From CAYOLL01 sp964404765 [NCBI: uncultured Gemmatimonadota bacterium] (GTDB taxonomy: Bacteria > 4572-55): a stretch of 11,519 nucleotides of DNA. The stretch is from NCBI GenBank assembly GCA_964404765.1, contig CAYOLL010000184.1, forward strand, positions 1 to 11,519. Reading direction: 5' to 3'. Positions 1 through 9,720 of this stretch are shown here, piece after piece. Every line of letters starts with the position of its first letter. The stretch's first letter is position 1. A program made the position numbers and the translations under genes. The notes under the pieces were generated by a model. It was not told where the DNA came from. It did not search any database and saw only the letters and a program-made list of their open reading frames with translations.

Positions 1-198
1 GTAAGGTTCTTTCCGGCCGTCGGTCTGCTACAAACAGGTCGCCCCGATGGGGCTTTGAAATGCGGAAATTATTTAGCACACGTTCCTAAACGACACACCC
101 GACGACTTTTGAACATAACTCGACAGATTTCGAGAACTGACCCAGATAACCCAATCGTCGCTACAAATCACGGTAGCGCGTAACAGCGAGGTAAAACC
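1..198. other. Upstream spacer with a small GC hairpin
   Basis: No gene is supported here. Bases 41-53 form a perfect hairpin (GCCCC, loop GAT, GGGGC) followed only by TTT, too few T residues for a convincing intrinsic terminator. From general memory, the surrounding text (CTACAAACAGGTCGCCCC) resembles dispersed spacer repeats of many bacteria, but no second copy lies in this window. A second small hairpin, CTCGA-6-TCGAG, lies at 119-134. I could not pick out a promoter with confidence. The ribosome-binding site of the following gene, GAGGT at 188-192, is six bases before its ATG. Confidence 0.4.
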
Positions 199-1389
199 AT
201 GGAACCAATTACAGACGACCAAATCCGCGCGGCCCAATTGCGCCGGCGGGCCGAAGAAAAACTTCAGAAAAAACAGGCCAAGATTGATGACTTGAACGCC
301 ATTGAAATTCAAAAATTGATGCATGAAATGCACGTGCATCAGATTGAGTTAGAAATGCAGAACGACGAATTGATCCAAGCGCGAATTTCGTTGGAAGTCG
401 CCCGCAATCATTACGCCGATTTGTATGATTTTGCGCCGGTAGGCTACGGCACATTTGATAAAGACGGGCGAATATTAAAGGCCAATCTGACGCTGGCCGA
501 TTTAGTGGGGATTGCTCGCGGCAGCTTGTTTAATACGCTGCTTTATTCATGTATCGTCAGCGAGGATCGCGACATTTTGTATATCCACCTGCAACAGACG
601 TTTTCTACAAAGATAAAGCAAACGTGCGAGTTACGGCTGCTGACGACGGACGGATCGCTTTGCTGGATTCAGCTTTCCAGTCGGGTGGTGGCGTGTACTA
701 TCGAATGTCTAACCACCCTGACCGACATCACCGTCCGCAAACAGGCCGAAGAAGCGCTGATGGCCATGCTCAACGAAAAGAATGTTTTATTAAAAGAAGT
801 GCATCATCGCGTCAAAAACAATTTGATGGTGGTTAAGTCACTCATTAGTCTGCAACAGGATCAAACGCAAGACCCGCACGCCCAGTCGCTGTTGCGGGAT
901 CTGCACAATCGGATTATGGCTATGGCCATGGTGCATCAGGATTTGTATCAGGCTGACAATCTGGCCAGAATTGACTTTGGCGCGTATTTGGAAAAACTGG
1001 TCGACAGTGTCTATCACAGTTTTATGCGCTTTAGCATTGCGGTTCGGGTCACCGCCGGCGAGGTCTTTTTAGATATCGAAAAGGCCATTCCCTGCGGATT
1101 GCTTGTCACTGAATTGGTCACCAACAGCTTTAAATACGCTTTCCCGGACCCACAGACCCAGCCCAACCCGAAAGTTTGGGTCGATCTCCGCCGGGAAGAC
1201 TCTATTTTTATCCTGACCATAGGCGATAACGGCCGGGGCATCCCTGCCGAAATCGACTGGGAATCCCCCGCAACACTGGGGCACAGCCTGGTGCACGCCT
1301 GGGCTACCCGGCAGTTGAAGGGGACGTTGGCCGTTGATCGGCAGCAAGGAACACTTTTCAGAATCACCTTTGCCGATCCCATCTCATAA
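199..1389 (+). CDS. PAS-domain sensor histidine kinase, HisKA_2 type
   Basis: This is a 396-residue signalling kinase that should autophosphorylate on histidine and pass the phosphate to a response regulator. Residues 1-75 are a charged helical lead-in (HEMHVHQIELEMQNDEL) typically found before the PAS domain of such kinases. A PAS domain follows at about 75-185 (YDFAPVGYGTFDKDGRI to LTDITVRKQAEEAL). The HisKA_2 dimerisation segment at about 198-275 contains KEVHHRVKNNL, with His203 the likely phospho-acceptor. The ATPase domain fills 290-396, with N-box ELVTNSFKYAF (Asn309), G1 box DNGRGIP (343-349) and an end GTLFRITFAD. No transmembrane segment or signal peptide is visible, so it should be cytoplasmic. 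The ATG at 199 is supported by GAGGT six bases upstream. No receiver or output gene is adjacent apart from the split hybrid kinase about 1.1 kb downstream, so its partner is unknown. Full length, no visible lesion. Confidence 0.93.
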   Translation: MEPITDDQIRAAQLRRRAEEKLQKKQAKIDDLNAIEIQKLMHEMHVHQIELEMQNDELIQARISLEVARNHYADLYDFAPVGYGTFDKDGRILKANLTLADLVGIARGSLFNTLLYSCIVSEDRDILYIHLQQTFSTKIKQTCELRLLTTDGSLCWIQLSSRVVACTIECLTTLTDITVRKQAEEALMAMLNEKNVLLKEVHHRVKNNLMVVKSLISLQQDQTQDPHAQSLLRDLHNRIMAMAMVHQDLYQADNLARIDFGAYLEKLVDSVYHSFMRFSIAVRVTAGEVFLDIEKAIPCGLLVTELVTNSFKYAFPDPQTQPNPKVWVDLRREDSIFILTIGDNGRGIPAEIDWESPATLGHSLVHAWATRQLKGTLAVDRQQGTLFRITFADPIS

Positions 1390-1392
1390 ACC

Positions 1393-1477
1393 AAACCTTG
1401 CGAAGGTCAAACTTGCGGCGGGAGTCAATATTTTCAGGGCTTTTACAAACTTGCAGGCAAGGACCTTCGCAAAGGTT
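1393..1477. repeat. Palindromic element, CCTTGCGAAGG family, copy 1
   Basis: The left arm AAACCTTGCGAAGGTC (1393-1408) is the reverse complement of the right arm GACCTTCGCAAAGGTT (1462-1477), except for one extra A in the right arm and the terminal base. It begins four bases after the stop codon of the sensor kinase. Further copies with the same arms lie at 1777-1839 and, inside a coding sequence, at 5996-6067. The unit is longer than the other copies (84 against 61 bases between matching AACC and GGTT ends). Confidence 0.8.
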
Positions 1478-1504
1478 ACAGGACTTGGAAGGTTAGCGTA
1501 CAAA

Positions 1505-1557
1505 CCTCGTTCCCAAATTTTATTTGGGAACGCAATTGCCGGCGAAACTCTGTTTCG
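1505..1557 (+). repeat. 53-bp hairpin repeat, copy A
   Basis: The unit starts CCTCGTTCCCAA and ends GAAACTCTGTTTCG. Its 5' half is a hairpin (TTCCCAAAT / ATTTGGGAA, central TTT) and the 3' half carries GCAATTGCC. A second copy in opposite orientation lies at 1867-1919. By my count 45 of 53 bases match, and the differences inside the hairpin are compensatory. Confidence 0.8.
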
Positions 1558-1567
1558 CATCTTATTA

Positions 1568-1731
1568 ATAAGTAGTCGGACAGAATTAATTTGGTATTTT
1601 GTAATCGTCATTGCGAGGAGCGTTTCTTGCGACGAAGCAATCCCGGCCTGTATTTTGAGACTGCTTCGCAAAAACGGCTCGCAGTGACGATTCGGTTGGA
1701 AATACCTGTTTATTTGTGTCTGACTACTTAT
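1568..1731. repeat. 164-bp nested palindromic element with GTCATTGCGAG core
   Basis: The outer arms ATAAGTAGTCGGACA (1568-1582) and TGTCTGACTACTTAT (1717-1731) match as an inverted repeat at 14 of 15 positions. Inside them lie GGTATTT (1593-1599) with AAATACC (1700-1706), and AATCGTCATTGCGAG (1603-1617) with CTCGCAGTGACGATT (1678-1692), one G-T pair. An innermost pair is GAAGCAATC with GACTGCTTC. The GTCATTGCGAG...GAAGCAATC core belongs to a repeat style seen in many bacterial spacers. No open frame for a transposase is present, so it resembles a non-autonomous element. Confidence 0.8.
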
Positions 1732-1754
1732 AATTGAAGATAGACGGAAACAGT

Positions 1755-1867
1755 GTAATTGCTCAAAAAGCGTGGGTAACCTTGCGAAGGCTTTACTGCA
1801 AAACTTGTGAAATCGTGCACTGAAGCCTTCGCAAGGTTAGGTTTACCACCACTTTTTGAGCAATTAC
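1755..1867. repeat. Nested palindrome containing CCTTGCGAAGG copy 2
   Basis: Two perfect inverted repeats are nested. The outer arms are GTAATTGCTCAAAAAG (1755-1770) and CTTTTTGAGCAATTAC (1852-1867). The inner arms are TAACCTTGCGAAGGCTT (1777-1793) and AAGCCTTCGCAAGGTTA (1823-1839), with GTGG/CCAC between them. The whole could fold into one long hairpin of 113 bases. The inner part is the same family as 1393-1477 and 5996-6067. Read on the minus strand, the inner unit is an open frame of the pattern NLAK..SV...KPSQG, as in the copy inside the hybrid kinase. Confidence 0.82.
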
Positions 1868-1919
1868 GAAACAGAGTTTCCGGGGCAATTGCGTTCCCAA
1901 TCAGAGATTGGGAACGAGG
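1867..1919 (-). repeat. 53-bp hairpin repeat, copy B, inverted
   Basis: This is the reverse-oriented partner of the unit at 1505-1557. Read on the minus strand it starts CCTCGTTCCCAA and ends GAAACTCTGTTTCG. It abuts the outer arm of the palindrome at 1755-1867, sharing a base at the junction. Its hairpin stem is TTCCCAATC / GATTGGGAA with loop TCT, a fully paired alternative to copy A. Confidence 0.8.
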
Positions 1920-1959
1920 TCTGTCGCTCGAAATCAAGTTTGACGGGCATTGCTAAAAT

Positions 1960-1981
1960 AACCTTCCAAGTCGTGAAGGTT
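1960..1981. repeat. Small hairpin with AACCTTCCAAGTC motif
   Basis: AACCTTC (1960-1966) and GAAGGTT (1975-1981) form a seven-base stem with an eight-base loop CAAGTCGT. The motif AACCTTCCAAGTC also occurs at 2265-2277 and, in reverse complement with one extra base matched (GACTTGGAAGGTT), at 1482-1494. Confidence 0.55.
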
Positions 1982-2005
1982 AGCCTAAAATGTACCGAAC
2001 TCCTG

Positions 2006-2334
2006 CTCCTTTCCAAGCGACAAATTTCGGATTTGAAGCACGGTCATTCCGGAGGAATCTTCCCGCAAGTTAGCGCCGTTGCAAAATTTCAAGAACAGGA
2101 CTTGGCATGTTATCGACAAAAACCGTTGAAACGGTTTCGGCGCAACCTATTCAGAGCATTTTCACCCGGTTAAAACCGGGTGTTACTGTAAAATCATTAA
2201 CACCGGGATTCATCCCGGTGTCCACGATGCCCCCATAAAACGGTCTGAGCCGTTTCAACGGCTTAACCTTCCAAGTCTTGTCAAGAAGATTCCTGCTGAA
2301 TGACAACATGCCAAATTTGTCACTTGGAAAGGAG
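2006..2334. repeat. 329-bp composite inverted-repeat element
   Basis: The outer arms lie at 2006-2027 (CTCCTTTCCAAGCGAC...) and 2313-2334 (...GTCACTTGGAAAGGAG) and match as an inverted repeat at 21 of 22 bases. Just inside, 2043-2062 (GTCATTCCGGAGGAATCTTC) pairs with 2285-2304 (GAAGATTCCTGCTGAATGAC) except for a few central bases. The interior holds a series of smaller hairpins. There is no transposase frame. The structure is that of a composite or nested set of miniature elements rather than a simple insertion sequence. Confidence 0.75.
2120..2263. repeat. Four tight hairpins inside the 329-bp element
   Basis: There are four near-perfect small palindromes in a row. AAACCGTT/AACGGTTT is at 2120-2137, and CACCCGGTT/AACCGGGTG at 2163-2182. 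ACACCGGGA/TCCCGGTGT (loop TTCA) is at 2200-2221, and AGCCGTT/AACGGCT at 2248-2263. The first and last are also related to each other as inverted copies (GTTGAAACGG versus CCGTTTCAAC). None is followed by a T-run, so they are not typical intrinsic terminators. Confidence 0.7.
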
Positions 2335-2621
2335 TATATTCATCATATTTATCTACATCTTGGTGTTTCTGCAGCAAATAATTCAGGTTAGGGGCACATA
2401 CTCCAAAATTCACACTCGGAAATCCAAATCTAAAATGGATAGGATAGGAAGCATAAGATGACGAAAAAGCCTATTATTTTATTAGTCGAAGATGACGGCG
2501 CGATCTCCGTCCGTCTGCATAAGATGTTGCAAAAATGGGGCTATGACGCCGTCATCGCCGATTCGTACGTAACGGCGTTACAGTCCGCGGCGATTCATCA
2601 CCCGACGTTGGCCCTGATGGA

Positions 2622-2637
2622 CATTGATCCATTGATC
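2622..2637 (+). repeat. 8-bp tandem duplication causing a frameshift
   Basis: CATTGATC occurs twice in direct succession (2622-2629 and 2630-2637) exactly where the receiver reading frame changes. Deleting either copy fuses the frames at 2458 and 2679 into one 1504-residue protein with a complete receiver domain. An eight-base insertion is easily reversed by slippage, so the lesion may be recent, polymorphic or phase-variable. Confidence 0.9.
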
Positions 2638-2678
2638 TGGGCCGTGGGTGTACGGACGGCATTGATACCGCGCTGGCT

Positions 2679-6980
<4,302 letters not shown>

Positions 6981-6998
6981 CGTCAGACCACCTGATCC

Positions 6999-7105
6999 GC
7001 GTGAATCTGGAGTGAGACCATTTTGAAGCATTCAAAGTCTCCGACCCTTGTAAATGCTGAATCCGCGTTGGAAACTTTACAAAAATGGTCTCATGAGATT
7101 CACGC
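6999..7105. repeat. 107-bp inverted-repeat element downstream of the hybrid kinase
   Basis: The left arm is at 6999-7024, beginning GCGTGAATCT and ending TGAGACCATTTT. The right arm is at 7082-7105, beginning AAAATGGTCTCA and ending AGATTCACGC. They pair over 22 bases, interrupted only by GGAG against CA. Inside lie AGCATT (7027-7032) with AATGCT, and AAAGT with ACTTT, so the element is nested. It starts 18 bases after the kinase stop codon and could fold in the transcript, but there is no T-run to mark a standard terminator. Confidence 0.75.
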
Positions 7106-7127
7106 TCAAAGCAACCCTTTTTAGGGA

Positions 7128-7153
7128 GCAAAACCGGCGTTAACCGCTTTTGC
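7128..7153. repeat. Small hairpin
   Basis: GCAAAA (7128-7133) pairs with TTTTGC (7148-7153), and CGG with CCG inside, leaving one C-C mismatch. A shorter hairpin, CCCT/AGGG, lies at 7115-7126. Neither is followed by a T-run. Function unknown. Confidence 0.35.
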
Positions 7154-7219
7154 AGAAATAAGTTTCACGACTGTTAGCCGCGCACGGGATCAGGAGGTCT
7201 GAACGTGTACTAGTCAGAG

Positions 7220-7331
7220 ACCTTTAGAGCACTTTTAAAGTTGTCATTCCGGCATGTTTTTGGCCGGAATCTTCTTACAGGCAAACAAGATGCCGGATAA
7301 ATACATTCCGGCATGGCAGTGTTCTAAAGGT
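7220..7331. repeat. 112-bp inverted-repeat element with CATTCCGGCATG copies
   Basis: The outer arms ACCTTTAGAGCAC (7220-7232) and GTGTTCTAAAGGT (7319-7331) match at 12 of 13 positions as an inverted repeat. Inside, CATTCCGGCATG occurs twice in direct orientation (7244-7255 and 7304-7315). Each copy has an adjacent inverted partner (GGCCGGAATC after the first, ATGCCGGA before the second), making two hairpins. The GTCATTCCGG...GGAATCTTC pattern is shared with 2043-2062 in the other spacer. Confidence 0.65.
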
Positions 7332-7666
7332 TGTTGCCTGGTACAAAAACGCACAAAAGCCGCAAAGACGCAATGCGAAACCTTCAAGCTTTCCCCTGAT
7401 TTTGTGCATTTTGTGCATTTTGCGCTTTTTCGCGACTAAAGACGTGTTCAACCACACACCTCGAAACATTATAATTTTTATCCGCGAAAATCCGCGTCAT
7501 CAGCATGATCCGCGTTCTATGCTTTTTTGGTTCCGGACCGTCCGGGTTAGGTGCAGATCAAAATAATGCTGCTGTTGTCTGTCAATCCTGCCAAGATTTC
7601 CTTGAATTTCCGTCATTGGCCATATAAATTAGCACGGCATTATTTTGCGGAAGGATAGGAATTGTT
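7332..7666. other. Gene-free spacer with short repeated motifs
   Basis: No gene is supported. The stretch contains GCACAAAAGCCGCAAAGACG near 7351, and two successive TTTTGTGCA-like units at 7400-7420. It also has three TCCGCG words at 7480-7515 (ATCCGCG...ATCCGCG...GATCCGCG); the same word occurs at 6995-7000 and 7062-7067. A small hairpin, CCGGA/TCCGG, is near 7535. These are low-level spacer repeats, not a CRISPR array. The last 65 bases hold the probable promoter and ribosome-binding site of the ABC-F gene. Confidence 0.5.
7602..7630 (+). promoter_or_regulatory. Possible sigma-70 promoter for the ABC-F gene
   Basis: TTGAAT at 7602-7607, a 17-base gap, and TAAATT at 7625-7630 fit a housekeeping promoter moderately well and would start transcription about 30 bases before the ATG at 7667. 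The ribosome-binding site AGGA is at 7657-7660, six bases before the start. TATTTT at 7641 is an alternative -10 without a good -35. Confidence 0.35.
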
Positions 7667-9628
7667 ATGTTATTACGTTTAACTAACATCAATCGGCTGT
7701 TCGTCGTCACGCCGGTTCTTAAAGATATCAGCTTCAAAGTTGATGACAAAGAGCGCATTGGCCTGATTGGAGCGAATGGCGCAGGCAAGACCACGCTTTT
7801 CCGTATCCTGTCCGGTGAAGACACCGAGTATGAGCCGGGCGGCGAAATCTATCGTAACCCCTTTTTGAAGGTCGGCTACCTGCCGCAGGAAGTCATCTTT
7901 GACAGCGACAACACCCTGCAACAAGAAGTGCTGACCAGCTTTGCCCATCTGCAAGAGGCCCACGAAAAACTGCGCGCGATGGAAGCGGAAATGGCGGATC
8001 TATCCGGCGAAAAGCTGGAAGACTTGATGACCCGCTACAGCCATGAAATGGAACTGTTCGAGCGGCAGGGCGGCTATTCCTACGAAAGCTCCGTGCGTGA
8101 AGTGTTGACCGGTCTGGGTTTTCGCAAAGAGGATCTGGAGCTGCCGGTGCACGTTTTGAGCGGTGGACAAAAAAGCAGGGCCGCATTAGCCAAGCTGCTG
8201 TTGGCCAATGCCAGCCTGCTGCTGCTGGATGAACCAACCAATCATCTGGATATAGTCGCCACGGAATGGCTCGAACGCTTTCTGCTGAATTATCCAGGCG
8301 CGTTGATAGCCATTTCCCATGACCGCTTTTTCTTAGACCGGGTGACCACGCGCACTCTGGAAATTGATCGGCATCTGCTCTACGATTATCCCGCCAGTTA
8401 TAGCCGCTACGTCACGCTTAAGGCCGAACGCATCGAACGTGAAATTAAAGCCTACGAACTGCAGCAGTCCGAAATCGCCCGGCAGGAAGATTTTGTCCGG
8501 CGTAACATTGTCGGCCAAAATACCAAACAGGCCCAATCCCGCCGCAACATGCTGGAGCGTCTGGAGCGTCTGGAGCGACCGGCAACTTCGCAAAAGCGCC
8601 TGGCGCTCGACTTTAAGCCCGATCAGCGCGGTGGCAACGAAGTCCTGCTGACAAAACGATTGTCCAAGCGCTATGGCGATCGCATCCTGTTTAAAGACAT
8701 GGATTTAGTCCTGCGCCGATTGGATCGTGTCGGCGTTGTCGGGCCAAACGGAACAGGCAAGACAACTTTTTTGCGCATTGTCATTGATCAGGAGCGGCCC
8801 GACAGCGGCAAAGCCTTGATTGGTCAGGGCACAACCGTCGGTTATTATGATCAGCAACTCCAGGGATTAAATCCAGATAACCGCGTGATTGACGAAATAT
8901 GGGCATTAGACCCCTCGATGAAAAGCGGCGAAGTGCGCTCGTTTTTAGGCCGCTTTCTGTTTAGCGGTGAAGATGTCTTTAAGATGATCGGCAGCCTGAG
9001 CGGCGGCGAACAAAGCCGGGTGCAATTAGCCAAACTGATCTTATCCCGCATGAATTTTTTAATTTTTGATGAGCCGACCAACCATTTGGATTTGCCGTCG
9101 CGCCAGGCGTTGGAAGAATTTTTGTTTGAGTACGACGGCACGTTGCTCATCGTCTCGCATGATCGTTACTTTTTGGACAAAGTCGTCAATCGTATCCTGT
9201 ATTTTGAAAACGGCACAGTGACCGAATACCCCGGCAACTATTCCGACTTTATCCGCAAACGCGAGGCCGAACAAAAAGCCGCCGAAGAATCGCGTCAACG
9301 CGCACCGGTAAAGATTCCCGAAGCCAAAGACGACTACGAAGAGCGCAAAAAATCACAGCGCACCCGTCAAAAACGCGAGCGCGATCTGCAAAAGCGCCTG
9401 GAATCCGTCGAAGCCGAGTTAACCACTGTCGAGAAACGCCAACACGAATTCTATGATTTAATGGCCGATCCGCAAAACTTAAGCGACGGCGAAAAAATGC
9501 GCGCCTTAAAGCTGGAATACGATACAATTTTGGCCAGCTCCGAAGCGCTATACAAAGAGTGGGAAGAAATTGATCATAAACTGCAGGTGATGCGTGATGG
9601 GGAAGACGATGCGGACAGCGTCGGCTGA
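7667..9628 (+). CDS. ABC-F family ATPase (ribosome-associated)
   Basis: This 653-residue soluble protein has two ATP-binding cassettes and no membrane segment. That layout is diagnostic of ABC-F proteins, which bind the ribosomal E site and affect translation or antibiotic resistance. Cassette 1 has Walker A GANGAGKT (35-42), signature LSGGQ (164-168), Walker B LLLLDEPTNHLD (Glu189) and the H-loop SHD (217-219). Cassette 2 has GPNGTGKT (359-366), LSGGE (444-448), FDEPTNHLD (Glu469) and SHD (497-499). The linker at about 240-305 (EIARQEDFVRRN, NTKQAQSRRNMLERLERLER) corresponds to the P-site tRNA interaction motif. Residues 530-640 are highly charged and helical, the C-terminal coiled coil found in Uup/YheS/YdiF-like members. 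I cannot name the subfamily, so I give no symbol, and nothing marks it as a resistance factor. ATG 7667 has AGGA six bases upstream. It is followed by cysS after 92 bases. Confidence 0.93.
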   Translation: MLLRLTNINRLFVVTPVLKDISFKVDDKERIGLIGANGAGKTTLFRILSGEDTEYEPGGEIYRNPFLKVGYLPQEVIFDSDNTLQQEVLTSFAHLQEAHEKLRAMEAEMADLSGEKLEDLMTRYSHEMELFERQGGYSYESSVREVLTGLGFRKEDLELPVHVLSGGQKSRAALAKLLLANASLLLLDEPTNHLDIVATEWLERFLLNYPGALIAISHDRFFLDRVTTRTLEIDRHLLYDYPASYSRYVTLKAERIEREIKAYELQQSEIARQEDFVRRNIVGQNTKQAQSRRNMLERLERLERPATSQKRLALDFKPDQRGGNEVLLTKRLSKRYGDRILFKDMDLVLRRLDRVGVVGPNGTGKTTFLRIVIDQERPDSGKALIGQGTTVGYYDQQLQGLNPDNRVIDEIWALDPSMKSGEVRSFLGRFLFSGEDVFKMIGSLSGGEQSRVQLAKLILSRMNFLIFDEPTNHLDLPSRQALEEFLFEYDGTLLIVSHDRYFLDKVVNRILYFENGTVTEYPGNYSDFIRKREAEQKAAEESRQRAPVKIPEAKDDYEERKKSQRTRQKRERDLQKRLESVEAELTTVEKRQHEFYDLMADPQNLSDGEKMRALKLEYDTILASSEALYKEWEEIDHKLQVMRDGEDDADSVG

Positions 9629-9637
9629 AAGTTTTTC

Positions 9638-9666
9638 TTGACGGGAAGGCTGTAGGCCAATATTTT
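9638..9666 (+). promoter_or_regulatory. Probable sigma-70 promoter for cysS
   Basis: TTGACG (9638-9643), a 17-base spacer and TATTTT (9661-9666) precede the gene. The same arrangement, TTGACA-17-TATTTT, lies before the tRNA cluster, which supports both. A second -10-like TATAAT is at 9696-9701 but lacks a well-spaced -35. The start would lie about 50 bases before the cysS ATG, so cysS need not depend on read-through from the ABC-F gene. Confidence 0.5.
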
Positions 9667-9720
9667 TGCAGGCTTTTGAATGTCGGCAGTATCTCTATAA
9701 TTAATCAAATAGGTGTTATA

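Larger units (their letters stand above)
1390..2457. other. Non-coding palindrome island between the two kinase genes
   Basis: This 1.07-kb spacer has no supportable gene. The short open frames in it run through palindromic repeats. From left to right it holds at least six separate inverted-repeat units, listed individually below, laid nearly end to end from 1393 to 2334. The last 120 bases are unstructured leader to the next gene, with AGGA at 2446-2449, eight bases before the ATG at 2458. I see no transposase, no RNA gene I can name and no convincing promoter. Confidence 0.7.

Noticed and set aside
41-60. Intrinsic terminator of an upstream gene
   Set aside because: The GC hairpin is good but is followed by only three T residues, and no upstream gene end is visible.
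1334-1687. Open frame of 117 codons on the + strand after the first kinase
   Set aside because: It overlaps the kinase end and runs through palindromic repeats; no ribosome-binding site or protein-like pattern, and its residues simply translate the repeat arms.
1856-2173. Open frame of 105 codons in the repeat island
   Set aside because: It begins in a hairpin arm and is composed of repeat sequence; no domain pattern.
1568-2334. Insertion sequence with transposase
   Set aside because: Inverted repeats are present, but no frame long enough or with a DDE, Y1 or serine recombinase pattern lies between them.
1390-2457. CRISPR array
   Set aside because: The repeats are palindromic, of different families and unequally spaced; there is no regular repeat-spacer pattern and no cas gene.
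7254-7469. Two short overlapping frames on opposite strands in the second spacer
   Set aside because: Both are made of spacer repeats (KMHKMHK-like translation of TTTTGTGCA units) and lack start signals.
8552-8578. Three tandem 9-bp units (CTGGAGCGT type) in the ABC-F gene
   Set aside because: They encode LERLERLER in a helical linker where such heptad-like repetition is normal, and they stay in frame.
9676-9720. Upstream extension of cysS by 15 residues
   Set aside because: No ribosome-binding site precedes it, and the family N-terminus and AGGTG support ATG 9721.
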